Source: DATHXC01 sp035459965
GTDB lineage: Bacteria > Pseudomonadota > Gammaproteobacteria > Burkholderiales > Methylophilaceae
Reading direction: 5' to 3'
Length of the DNA: 64,000 nucleotides
Assembly: GCA_035459965.1 (NCBI GenBank)
Contig: DATHXC010000004.1
Coordinates: 434,001-498,000 of the forward strand
In this document: piece by piece, positions 53,117-61,336 of the stretch
How positions within the stretch are numbered: the stretch's first letter is position 1
Layout: each line of letters starts with the position of its first letter
Program-made: the position numbers and the translations under genes
Notes under the pieces: model-generated
What the model saw: only the letters and a program-made list of their open reading frames with translations
What the model was told of the DNA's origin: nothing
Database searches by the model: none

Positions 53117-53193
53117 TGGCGCGCCCGACAGGAGTCGAACCTGTGACCTTTGGCTTCGGAAACCAACACTCTATCCAACTGAGCTACGGGCGC
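53117..53193 (-). tRNA. tRNA-Arg (CCG)
   Basis: A 77-base cloverleaf on the minus strand with encoded CCA: acceptor GCGCCCG, D arm GCTC, anticodon loop TTCCGAA with anticodon CCG, T loop GGTTCGACTCC. It is convergent with the kinase gene and divergent from the cytochrome gene. Confidence 0.96.
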
Positions 53194-53325
53194 ATATGAC
53201 TGAATTGCGCTGAATTATAGCAAATAGGGGTGTGCTTGTCCTTTTACCCAGCAGGGCTTACCAGTATAATCAGCGCATTCGTATGTTTTATATAATTCGC
53301 ACGCTTTATATGGGGATAGATAGTC

Positions 53326-54288
53326 ATGAGTGAGCACGATCACGATTTTCCAGCTACATCGGGTAGCCAGGTTGTTTTAGCTATTTTGGGTGCCTTGATT
53401 GCCCCTACCTTAGTGATTGTACTTATTGCCAAACTGTTCATGGGGATTGAGGCTTCGCATATTCCGGATGCTGACCCTGCCATTGCGGATTCCAAAATTG
53501 AAGAGCGTATCAAGCCGGTGGCTGTGGTGGAAGTTGCTGCAGTAGAAGCCGGGCCGCACGTCGATAAAGGCGGCGAAGAAGTGGTGACTGCAGTGTGCGC
53601 GGCCTGTCACTCGGTCGGCGCATTAGGTTCGCCAAAAATTGGTGACAAGGCAGCCTGGGGCCCGCGTATTGCCCAGGGCTACGAGACTTTGATCAAACAT
53701 GCCATCGAAGGTATACGTTCGATGCCGGCGCGTGGTGGTAATCCAGCGTTAACCGATGGTGAGATCGCGAATGCTGTTGCCTATATGGCCAACCAGGCAG
53801 GTGCCAAATTTACCCCGCCTGCTGCTGGAGCAGCCTCTACTGCACAGGAAACGCCGCAAGTAGCCACCGCAACAGAGCCTGCCCCTGCAAAAGCTGCTTC
53901 AGCTACAGCATCGTCATCAGCCGCCGCTCCAGCAGCACCCGTTGCGGCTGCGCCAGCAGCCAAGGCTGAAGAGGCAGCCAAGCCAGCTGTGGTTGCTGAA
54001 GCAGAAAAGCCAGCCGTAGCTTCAGGTAAATCTGGCGAAGAGGTTGTGAAGGGCGTATGTGCGATGTGCCATGGCACTGGTCTGATGGGTGCGCCCAAGA
54101 TTGGTGATGCAGCAAGCTGGGGACCACGCATCGAGCAAGGCTACGATACTCTGGTACAACATGCTACCAAGGGTGTCCGCATGATGCCAGCCAAGGGTGG
54201 TAACCCTGGCCTTAGCGATGTTGAAGTGGCGCGCGCCGTGGCTTATATGGCTAATCAGAGTGGCGCAAAATTCAGCGAACCCAAGTAA
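53326..54288 (+). CDS. diheme cytochrome c5 family protein (duplicated)
   Basis: A 320-residue protein anchored by one N-terminal helix (about 16-40). Two cytochrome c5-type domains follow, each with a heme motif (CAACH near 93, CAMCH near 245), separated by an Ala/Pro/Glu-rich linker of about 75 residues. The two domains are near copies (GEEVV...WGPRI.QGY.TL..HA..G...MPA.GGNP.L.D.E.A.AVAYMANQ.GAKF), so the gene arose by internal duplication. It probably carries electrons in the periplasm on the inner membrane. Confidence 0.93.
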   Translation: MSEHDHDFPATSGSQVVLAILGALIAPTLVIVLIAKLFMGIEASHIPDADPAIADSKIEERIKPVAVVEVAAVEAGPHVDKGGEEVVTAVCAACHSVGALGSPKIGDKAAWGPRIAQGYETLIKHAIEGIRSMPARGGNPALTDGEIANAVAYMANQAGAKFTPPAAGAASTAQETPQVATATEPAPAKAASATASSSAAAPAAPVAAAPAAKAEEAAKPAVVAEAEKPAVASGKSGEEVVKGVCAMCHGTGLMGAPKIGDAASWGPRIEQGYDTLVQHATKGVRMMPAKGGNPGLSDVEVARAVAYMANQSGAKFSEPK

Positions 54289-54324
54289 TTTCGGCCCAAG
54301 TCAATCTGTGGTCCAATAATCAAG

Positions 54325-54351
54325 CAGCCCCTGCCATTCAGGCAAGGGCTG
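54325..54351 (+). terminator. hairpin after the diheme cytochrome
   Basis: CAGCCCCTGCC and GGCAAGGGCTG form an 11-bp stem with one mismatch and a loop of ATTCA, just before apaH. The U-run is poor, so it may be a weak terminator. Confidence 0.45.
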
Positions 54352-54361
54352 TTCCCAATGC

Positions 54362-55198
54362 ATGAGTACTTATGCCATAGGCGACCTTCAGGGTTGTTAT
54401 CACGCCTTCCAGGACCTATTACAAAAGATTAATTTCAATCCCCGGACCGATAAAATCTGGCTGGTCGGTGATCTTATCAATCGTGGTTCCGGCTCACTGG
54501 AAGTCTTGCGCTGGGTTTACCAGCATCGTTCAAATGTAGTTGCAGTGCTGGGTAACCATGACTTGCACGCGCTGGTGGTGGCTGAAGGCTTTGTTGCGGC
54601 GCATCGCAGCGATACCTTGCAAGATTTGCTGGCAGCGCCGGATCGCGATGAGTTGCTCACCTGGTTGCGGCATCAATCCATGGTGCATTATGAGCATGGC
54701 TATTTGATGGTGCACGCAGGCTTGCTGCCGCAATGGACAGTAGAGCAGGCGCTGGCACTGGGTGCAGAAGTTGAAGCGGCATTGCGTAGCGATGGTTATC
54801 GTGATTTCCTGGTGAAAATGTATGGTAACCAGCCTGCAAAATGGAGCAACACGCTGACAGGCATCGACAGGCTGCGGGTGATTACCAATGCCATGACCCG
54901 CCTGCGCATCTGTACTGATAAAGGCGAAATGGAATTCAAGTTCAAGGGCGAGCTGGAGGATATCGGCGAAGGCTATATGCCCTGGTTTGAAGTGCCAGCA
55001 CGTAAGTCAAGAAATAACACCATCATCTTCGGCCACTGGTCTGCGTTGGGTTTGCAGCAGCGGGAGAATCTATTCGCACTGGATACGGGCTGTTTATGGG
55101 GTGGCCAACTGACAGCCTTGCGACTTGAAGACAGGCAGCTTTTTCAGGTTGACTCTAATCCGCAAGACTCAACAAGGTCTATTCATGAGGCAGGTTAA
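54362..55198 (+). CDS. apaH: symmetrical bis(5'-nucleosyl)-tetraphosphatase
   Basis: A 278-residue metallophosphatase that splits Ap4A symmetrically to two ADP. The N-terminal MSTYAIGDLQGCY has the metal-binding Asp, followed by WLVGDLINRGSGS, VLGNHDLHAL and LMVHAGLLPQW, and a C-terminal FGHWSALGL. Motif order and length match ApaH. Its 3' end overlaps the convergent acyltransferase gene by 20 bp. Confidence 0.96.
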   Translation: MSTYAIGDLQGCYHAFQDLLQKINFNPRTDKIWLVGDLINRGSGSLEVLRWVYQHRSNVVAVLGNHDLHALVVAEGFVAAHRSDTLQDLLAAPDRDELLTWLRHQSMVHYEHGYLMVHAGLLPQWTVEQALALGAEVEAALRSDGYRDFLVKMYGNQPAKWSNTLTGIDRLRVITNAMTRLRICTDKGEMEFKFKGELEDIGEGYMPWFEVPARKSRNNTIIFGHWSALGLQQRENLFALDTGCLWGGQLTALRLEDRQLFQVDSNPQDSTRSIHEAG

Positions 55199-55943
55199 GT
55201 TTTCCTGCAATCGTATTCCTGACTAAAATCGTGAGGCCGCGGCGCTCATGCCCGCGTGGTGAAACCTGCGGTAAAAACTCCAGCTCTACCACTGGTGAAC
55301 GTTGTGATAACACCAGCCATATCGAATCCACCAGGCTCATTTCACCCCAATAAGCCATGTCGGTATTGGCACTGCCATCGGCATTGGGGTAGCGCACGGT
55401 AAACGGCCACACCATGGATTCGGTATTGATGGCGGCCTGCAGGATGCTGCCTTTAAATGCTTTCAGTTCGGTGCCATCAGTCGTAGTGCCTTCGGGGAAA
55501 TAGCACAGGCAGTCTCCAGCGTTCAGGCTTTCTGTGACTACTTCTACGATGCGACCGGCATCCTGCTTCTTGCTACGGTCTATAAACAGGGTGTTGGATT
55601 TTTGTGCAAACCAGCCAAATACAGGCCAGCCACGCACTTCAGATTTGGCGATGAAGCGCACTGCACGCACCGTATTAAGCGCATGAATATCAACCCACGA
55701 AATATGGTTGGCCACAAACATGGTACTGGTCACATCCGGCCCCGGCAAATTGCCGCGCGTGACAACACGCACATTTAACAGGGTTAATAAGCTGGTGGAC
55801 CAGCCGCTGATGATGGCATCACGCTGCCTGGGGTTGGCGCGTGGCAAGAGCAAGGTGGCGATGATCATGCCATAGAGCGTATGGATCACCATGCGAATGA
55901 TACGGAAAACGCGTGTGACGGCAGATGAGTGAGCGTTAGGCAA
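55179..55943 (-). CDS. olsA: 1-acylglycerol-3-phosphate-type acyltransferase (OlsA-like)
   Basis: A 254-residue PlsC-family acyltransferase with an N-terminal hydrophobic helix. The catalytic HxxxxD motif is NHISWVD and the acceptor motif is FPEGTTTDG. The gene lies just after an OlsB-like gene on the same strand, so it probably adds the second acyl chain of ornithine lipids (OlsA). General phosphatidic acid synthesis is the alternative. A terminator-like hairpin lies between the two genes. Confidence 0.85.
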   Translation of the reverse strand: MPNAHSSAVTRVFRIIRMVIHTLYGMIIATLLLPRANPRQRDAIISGWSTSLLTLLNVRVVTRGNLPGPDVTSTMFVANHISWVDIHALNTVRAVRFIAKSEVRGWPVFGWFAQKSNTLFIDRSKKQDAGRIVEVVTESLNAGDCLCYFPEGTTTDGTELKAFKGSILQAAINTESMVWPFTVRYPNADGSANTDMAYWGEMSLVDSIWLVLSQRSPVVELEFLPQVSPRGHERRGLTILVRNTIAGKLNLPHE

Positions 55944-55983
55944 TATGAAGGCTGCTTTTTGAAGTAGAAATCCACTATAAAAT

Positions 55984-56006
55984 GGCGAAATACGCTGTAT
56001 TTCGCC
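55984..56006 (-). terminator. hairpin between olsB and olsA
   Basis: A perfect 10-bp stem with a 3-base loop (GGCGAAATAC-gct-GTATTTCGCC on the plus strand). On the minus strand it is followed by ATTTTAT. It would attenuate or end the olsB transcript before olsA. Confidence 0.65.
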
Positions 56007-56045
56007 AAGGATATTGTAATGAATTTTCAGTTTACAGCAGCGAGT

Positions 56046-56816
56046 TTATTTAAAGAAATGCGCCGCATAGCGTTTGTTCATACGGGACAAAGGCAGCATC
56101 ACCAACATGTCAGCGCTATTGAAATCAGGATCCCATGCGGGTTCGCCGCAGATATAGGCACCCAGGCGTAAGTAGCCTTTAATGAGGGGAGGGCAGGTCA
56201 CTTCCATGTCTTTGGATAATGCTTCCAGCGGCAAGGGGCAACGTGGAAATACGCGGTATTCAGCAGGTGCGAGGTATTTTTGTTGCAGCTTGGTATACAG
56301 GCTGGCTGCCATATGACCGCCATCTGCCATGCCGATGCTGCCGCAGCCGATCATGTACTCATAACGGTTAGCCTGCATGTATTTGGCCAGACCTGCCCAT
56401 AGCATGGTGATGGTGCCGCCATTGCGGTAGTCTTGATGCACACAAGCACGGCCGACTTCTACGGTGCGGTCAAACAAGTGCTGCAATCGGCTTAGATCAA
56501 ATTCGCCTGCAGAGTAATAACCACCAGCCTCATTGGCCATCTTTGGGTTGAGTATGCGGTAAGTGCCGACAACCTCGTTATTGCGGCTGTCGCGGATCAG
56601 CAGGTGGTCGCAGTAAGCATCAAAGCCATCACGGTCCAGGCCATCTTTGCTGGTGATATTGGCGCCCATCTCATCGGCGAATACTTTGTAACGCAGACGC
56701 TGAGCTTCTGCCACTTCGGATTGGTTGCGTGCAAAGCTCACATAGAGCTGTGCAGGTTCTTGATGTAGGCCGCTGTATTCTTCGTACTCAACATGCGAGG
56801 TGCGCTGATCAAGCAT
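56046..56816 (-). CDS. olsB: L-ornithine N-alpha-acyltransferase (OlsB-like)
   Basis: A 256-residue GNAT-fold acyltransferase of the hemolysin/OlsB (Acetyltransf_5) group that attaches a 3-hydroxyacyl chain to ornithine, giving lyso-ornithine lipid. The YKVFADEMGA and DHLLIRD segments, the CVHQDYRNGGTITMLWAGLAKYM core (key VHQDYRNGG) and the GCGSIGMADGGHMAASLY tail are typical. It is next to olsA on the same strand. Confidence 0.85.
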   Translation of the reverse strand: MLDQRTSHVEYEEYSGLHQEPAQLYVSFARNQSEVAEAQRLRYKVFADEMGANITSKDGLDRDGFDAYCDHLLIRDSRNNEVVGTYRILNPKMANEAGGYYSAGEFDLSRLQHLFDRTVEVGRACVHQDYRNGGTITMLWAGLAKYMQANRYEYMIGCGSIGMADGGHMAASLYTKLQQKYLAPAEYRVFPRCPLPLEALSKDMEVTCPPLIKGYLRLGAYICGEPAWDPDFNSADMLVMLPLSRMNKRYAAHFFK

Positions 56817-56900
56817 ATGGTTTCCCTTGGCTGATTGATGACAGGGGAAACTTTACGAATTTTTTATGAAGAAATTGTGACTTGAGTTTGAAGGTTCAGT

Positions 56901-56920
56901 GAATCGGATTTCTCCGATTC
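56901..56920 (-). terminator. small hairpin after the glycine-zipper gene
   Basis: GAATCGGA and TCCGATTC form a perfect 8-bp stem with a TTTC loop, downstream of the lipoprotein gene on the minus strand. A U-run is lacking. Confidence 0.35.
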
Positions 56921-56990
56921 GCTGATATGACAGGCTTGAAAAATCTAGATTCGAAATGATGCGATTGGATTGATTTAAAAGCTAACCAGC

Positions 56991-57470
56991 TTAATGACTG
57001 ACACGTGTCGTACCGCCGCTTTCCAGCAAGCGCACTTTTTCACCTGGCTGAAATACTTCGTTCGCTTCCTGCACGATAGCGACCATAGGGCCACTGTCCA
57101 GTTTTACCGTAATTTCAACCCCATCCTTACGAGTTACACCTTCTTCTATGGCAGAACCGGCTAAGCCACCCGCTACAGCACCAATCACAGCTGCAATCGT
57201 GCTACCTGCGCCATGCCCCACGGTGCTGCCTGCAACGCCACCAACGACGCCGCCTGCGACGGTGCCAATCGGTGTTTTCGAGCCTTCCAGTTTGACTTGA
57301 CGCACGCTTTCGATCACCCCGGTTTTTACGGTTTGCACCTTGCGTGCTTCGTCGCGGCTATACACATTGCCGGCATTTGAACTGGCGCAAGCGCTAAGCA
57401 GCGAGGCTACCAAAGCAGCAAGAGATAAACCAACCATTAATCGTCCACTTACATATTGTGTAGTGCGCAT
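56991..57470 (-). CDS. glycine-zipper outer-membrane lipoprotein (SlyB/Pcp-like)
   Basis: A 159-residue exported lipoprotein with a lipobox (SLLSACAS, acylated Cys near residue 28). A glycine-zipper 2TM segment follows (GTVAGGVVGGVAGSTVGHGAGSTIAAVIGAVAGGLAG; shown by repeated GxxxG). The C-terminal part has a KDGVEITVKLDSG strand motif. Such proteins sit in the outer membrane and are often induced in envelope stress. Function is not specific. Confidence 0.88.
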   Translation of the reverse strand: MRTTQYVSGRLMVGLSLAALVASLLSACASSNAGNVYSRDEARKVQTVKTGVIESVRQVKLEGSKTPIGTVAGGVVGGVAGSTVGHGAGSTIAAVIGAVAGGLAGSAIEEGVTRKDGVEITVKLDSGPMVAIVQEANEVFQPGEKVRLLESGGTTRVSH

Positions 57471-57559
57471 GCTAACAACTCCTTAATATTTCAGTTAATA
57501 CATCCATCATGAATCAAGGCTTAGGCTAGGCCGTGATTTTCTCTAAGTTGCTAAATTGG

Positions 57560-58516
57560 CTAAGATGCCAAATTTTCTTTTAATACCGTTTCATGTACCA
57601 GTGCTTGGCTATAAATCTGTTCTATCTCTGCACGGGTTGGTTTGTGGTTCTGGCCGCCGCGGCTGCCAATTTTAATGGCCCCCATAACAGAGGCTAATCG
57701 TCCGCAGGTAAGCCAGTCCCAGCCATTAGCAATACCATACAATAAACCTGCACGATAAGCATCACCACAACCCGTTGGGTCAATGACTTCAGTGGCTTTA
57801 ACGCTAGCAATATCAAAGCGTTGACCATCTGCATAAATTGTTGAGCCATTCGCACCCAGAGTCACGATTAACGCTTTTACCATCGTTGCTAATGTGTCTA
57901 TGCTATGACCTGTTTTTTCCTGTAAAAGTTGCGCCTCGTAATCGTTCACTGCCAGGTAATCTGCCAGTTCAATAAAGTGCATTAACTCTTCGCCATTGAA
58001 CATCGGCAAGCCTTGGCCCGGATCAAACAGGAAAGGGATGCCAGCTTCATGGCATTCCCGCGCATGCTGAAACATGCCTTCGCGGCCATCGGGGGCAATG
58101 ATCGCCAGCGTTACATCCCTGGTGTCTTTTACGCTGTTCTGGTGTGACTCGTTCATGGCGCCTGGGTGGAAGGCGGTAATCTGGTTGTCATCCAAGTCTG
58201 TCGTGATAAACGCCTGCGCGGTAAAACTACCGGAGACATTTTTAATATGGGTGCGGTCTATGCCATTGCTCTCCAGCCAGGATGTGTATGGAGCGAAATC
58301 TTCGCCTACCGTGGCCATGATTAATGGCTTTCCCTCAAGCAGTTGCAGGTTGTAGGCAATGTTGCCAGCTGTACCGCCAAATTCACGACGCATTTCTGGC
58401 ACCAGAAACGCGACATTCAGCATATGTATTTTTTCAGGCAGGATATGGTGTTTGAAGCGATCCGGGAACACCATGATGGTGTCGAAAGCGAGAGAGCCAC
58501 AGATGAGGGTTTGCAT
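57560..58516 (-). CDS. PfkB-family carbohydrate kinase (adenosine kinase-like)
   Basis: A 318-residue sugar/nucleoside kinase. The N-terminal GGTAGNIAYNLQLL is the substrate-binding PfkB signature, and the C-terminal DPTGCGDAYRAGLLYG includes the catalytic Asp and anion-hole Gly residues. Sequence style is closest to adenosine-kinase or fructokinase-like members of Betaproteobacteria; the substrate is unsettled. It stands alone on the minus strand. Confidence 0.9.
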   Translation of the reverse strand: MQTLICGSLAFDTIMVFPDRFKHHILPEKIHMLNVAFLVPEMRREFGGTAGNIAYNLQLLEGKPLIMATVGEDFAPYTSWLESNGIDRTHIKNVSGSFTAQAFITTDLDDNQITAFHPGAMNESHQNSVKDTRDVTLAIIAPDGREGMFQHARECHEAGIPFLFDPGQGLPMFNGEELMHFIELADYLAVNDYEAQLLQEKTGHSIDTLATMVKALIVTLGANGSTIYADGQRFDIASVKATEVIDPTGCGDAYRAGLLYGIANGWDWLTCGRLASVMGAIKIGSRGGQNHKPTRAEIEQIYSQALVHETVLKENLAS

Positions 58517-58625
58517 TTGAAAATCTTTGCGATTGGAAAACTGCCATTATCCCGAGCAAGGCCTTCAGGAGCAAGCCGTAAGCAGGTCTAATCGGCTATA
58601 TTTTGCTGGCTAGTTCTGTAGTTAA

Positions 58626-59189
58626 CTAGCCCTTAAGCGCGGACTCAATCAAAATCTTGGATGCCTTTTTGGCATACTTGATGGCGCCGGAGCCACGTTT
58701 CATCTGTTCGGCCTGCATGGCGCCTTCTATCAACAATGAAAGTTGCAGTGCCAGCCCTTCGGTATCCTTGACACCTGCTTCACTGGCCAGGCCTGCCAGG
58801 TATTGCTTGAACTGACGTGACTGGTCTGAAGACAGGCGATGCACTGCATTCTCTTCATTAGGGAACTCGGCAGCAGCCTTGATAAAAGCCATGCCGCGAA
58901 AATCGGGGGCAGTAATCCACTCTTCAATGAAATCAAAAAGCTTTTGCAGCTTCTCTGCGGGCTGTTTTGTATTTTGATTGAGCTTGTCATTGAGCCAGGT
59001 TTCAAAATCCTGATGACCTTTTTGCAATACCTCCAATATCAATTCTTCTTTACTGTGGAAGTATTTGTAGAGCGTCATTTTGGTGGTCCCAGCGACAGCC
59101 ACTATGGTGTCAACCCCGGTAGAGTTGATGCCTCTCGTCTGAAAAAGATCAGACGCTACATGGAGTATTTTTGCGCGGAGTGTAGACAT
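58626..59189 (-). CDS. TetR-family regulator
   Basis: A 187-residue repressor. The HTH (about 1-50) is ILHVASDLFQTRGINSTGVDTIVAVAGTTKMTLYKYFHSKEELI (core GTTKMTLYKYFHSKEEL). A helical ligand-binding domain follows. Palindromic sites lie within 180 bp upstream of its start, so autoregulation is likely. Target and ligand unknown. Confidence 0.92.
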   Translation of the reverse strand: MSTLRAKILHVASDLFQTRGINSTGVDTIVAVAGTTKMTLYKYFHSKEELILEVLQKGHQDFETWLNDKLNQNTKQPAEKLQKLFDFIEEWITAPDFRGMAFIKAAAEFPNEENAVHRLSSDQSRQFKQYLAGLASEAGVKDTEGLALQLSLLIEGAMQAEQMKRGSGAIKYAKKASKILIESALKG

Positions 59190-59252
59190 GATGATGTCTC
59201 GATAATGATTAACTTGGCAACTTTATCACTAAAGTTATTGCTTCGCTATATT

Positions 59253-59363
59253 TACTGGTAAGTAATATCTTTGAGCTGGCAGAATAATTAAATAGCCATG
59301 ATTTATATAAGATTATTTATTTATTTAACCCTATTTTAATGCTGTTAATTGTACTGGTCAGTA
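59253..59363. promoter_or_regulatory. TACTGG-type sites upstream of tetR
   Basis: TACTGGTAAGTA (59253-59264) and TACTGGTCAGTA (59352-59363) share ten of twelve bases. The second has perfect TACTG...CAGTA arms. They flank the probable tetR promoter region and are candidate repressor operators. Confidence 0.4.
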
Positions 59364-59407
59364 TATTTTATTGGGTAATGGGATGGTATAGCGCTGGCAG
59401 CTAAGCT

Positions 59408-60163
59408 TTAGTTGACCGAGTTTTTCATCAGCATGGGCGTATAGCTGCAATTAATTTTTTGCATATAGCTTTGTGCCAGCGCCATGTCTTTCTGGTTGGT
59501 GGGGATTTTTCCGCCAATGACATTTTCTATGTAAACCTTCTTGTCAGCATCCGGTATCTGTAGCGCCTCTACATAGCGGCAGTCACCATGGCGCATTTTC
59601 TCCGCCAGCGCATACATCTCGGCTGCCTGTTTAGGGCTGGCAGCAACATCTTCCTCTATCTGCTCGGGTGAGTTGATAGAGGCAATTGCAGCGCTAATCA
59701 TGGTGCTGGCTTGTCGCTGATTATCATTGTAGAGAAACAGGCCGCTGGCAATGATGGCGACCAAAAGCGTGGCTGCCATGCCGTAGATGACAGGCCTGGT
59801 CATGACTGCCGGCTTTTCGGTTTGTGCAGCAATAAGCGCCTTTGCGGCTACCTTTGCATGGGTAAAGTGATTATGGTCTGGCGAACGCAGGCTCTCCTGC
59901 AATGCACTCAATGCGATAAAATATATTTGCTGGGCAAGCGCTTCCGGCATTTGGGCGCCGCAGGCCAGGGCTTCCTCACAGAGATAGTCAAGCAAATGAT
60001 CGGGTGTGCTCGCTGTAGCTTGCTCATCAGTCAATGCACCACGCGTGTGGGGCGCATCAGCCCAGTCTGCGAGTACATCAAAAATTCCCAGAAGTCTGTC
60101 CTGCGGCGATTTGCCAGACTTTTTGAGCATTTTGATCAGCCATGCGGAGTCAAAAATTTGCAT
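59408..60163 (-). CDS. uncharacterised single-pass membrane protein
   Basis: A 251-residue protein not recognised. The N-terminal 110 residues are soluble and helical. A single membrane helix lies at about 125-145 (VIYGMAATLLVAIIASGLFLY). The C-terminal about 100 residues include two Cys (HGDCRYVEAL and KINCSYTPML) that may form a periplasmic disulfide. Function unknown. It is downstream of the HemJ-like gene on the same strand. Confidence 0.7.
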   Translation of the reverse strand: MQIFDSAWLIKMLKKSGKSPQDRLLGIFDVLADWADAPHTRGALTDEQATASTPDHLLDYLCEEALACGAQMPEALAQQIYFIALSALQESLRSPDHNHFTHAKVAAKALIAAQTEKPAVMTRPVIYGMAATLLVAIIASGLFLYNDNQRQASTMISAAIASINSPEQIEEDVAASPKQAAEMYALAEKMRHGDCRYVEALQIPDADKKVYIENVIGGKIPTNQKDMALAQSYMQKINCSYTPMLMKNSVN

Positions 60164-60190
60164 AGAATTAATTAGCCTGAGAGCATTTTC

Positions 60191-60604
60191 TTAAAACGGT
60201 TTTACTTCAACCAGAATCACAATCGCAATCAATGCCAGCACGGGTGCCTCATTAAACCAGCGATAGTAAGTATGGCTGTGGCGGTTACGGTCATGCTTGA
60301 AATCCGAAACCAACTTTCCACAATAAAAATGATAAATCACCAGTGCCGCGACCAGTGCCAGCTTGACATGCAGCCAGCCGCCAGTGAAGCCGTACCCGAG
60401 CATAAGCCATAACCCGAAGCCTACCGTTAATACTGCGCCAGGCGTCATGATGCCGTAGAACAGCTTGCGCTCCATGATCTTAAAGCGCTCATTGCTAGCC
60501 TTATCGTCAGACATCGCATGATAAACAAACAACCGCGGCAAATAGAACAGCCCGGCAAACCAGGTCACCATGAAGATGATGTGCCAGGCTTTAATCCAAA
60601 GCAT
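60191..60604 (-). CDS. HemJ/CopD-like membrane protein
   Basis: A 137-residue protein with four hydrophobic helices. Its start MLWIKAWHIIFMVTWFAGLFYLPRLFVYHAM (core KAWHIIFMVTWFAGLFYLPR) has conserved His in helix 1 and continues as in HemJ (UPF0093), a protoporphyrinogen IX oxidase. It is co-transcribed with a TlpA thioredoxin gene by overlap. A general CopD-superfamily protein is the less likely alternative. Confidence 0.82.
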   Translation of the reverse strand: MLWIKAWHIIFMVTWFAGLFYLPRLFVYHAMSDDKASNERFKIMERKLFYGIMTPGAVLTVGFGLWLMLGYGFTGGWLHVKLALVAALVIYHFYCGKLVSDFKHDRNRHSHTYYRWFNEAPVLALIAIVILVEVKPF

Positions 60605-61119
60605 CAGATTTTGCCTGCCAATTGCGCATCAAGCAGGGCGCGCAGAGATGAAAAATCCAGTTCGCCTATGACTTTGCGGATGATTTTCCCCTGCTTGTTG
60701 ATAATGAAGGAGGTCGGCGTTAGGCGCACATCATCGAATCGTGTAGAGATTTCGCTTAAACCATCATGCATCACCGGGAAAGGCAGCGCATTTTTTTTGG
60801 TGTAATTGAGCACATGGCTGGGTGGGTCGTAGGGCATGGCCACCGCAATCACTTCAAAGCCTTTGGCTTGATATTGCTTGTAGGTTTCAATCAGCGCTGG
60901 CATCTCCGCGATGCAGCCGGGGCAATCGGTCGCCCAGAAATTCACAAGCACGATCTTGTCTTTCAGGTCAGCCATCTTGATAGTCTTGCCTTCAATGGTC
61001 GTGAAGGTGACATCAGGCGCTTGTGATTTATTGGAAAGCGATAAAACCAGAATTGCCAGCAGGCCGATAATGGCGAGTGGGATAAACAGTTTGCGCGGCG
61101 ATTTAAGTAATTGCTTCAT
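60604..61119 (-). CDS. TlpA/ResA-family thioredoxin
   Basis: A 171-residue membrane-anchored thiol-disulfide oxidoreductase. An N-terminal helix (about 12-30) precedes a thioredoxin fold with the active site FWATDCPGCIAEMP (Cys-Pro-Gly-Cys), and conserved TSFIINKQGKIIRKVIGE near the end. It probably reduces or maintains periplasmic thiols, for example for cytochrome c maturation. Its stop overlaps the HemJ-like start by one base. Confidence 0.93.
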   Translation of the reverse strand: MKQLLKSPRKLFIPLAIIGLLAILVLSLSNKSQAPDVTFTTIEGKTIKMADLKDKIVLVNFWATDCPGCIAEMPALIETYKQYQAKGFEVIAVAMPYDPPSHVLNYTKKNALPFPVMHDGLSEISTRFDDVRLTPTSFIINKQGKIIRKVIGELDFSSLRALLDAQLAGKI

Positions 61120-61336
61120 GCGTCATCATATGCCTGTAAAGGGTTGCTATTGTCGTGTCTTTTCAAAAATTTGTCATCAGATGTGCAATGTCACCCGGTC
61201 TGGGAGCAATGTGGCCAGGAATTGGATAGCTTGCATGCTATTCATGAGCTGTATTTGCAATAACCACAATCAATCCGCGCTTAATTTGCCTGCCACCTGC
61301 ATGTTATAATTGAATCTTTGCTTACCGTAAAAATCC

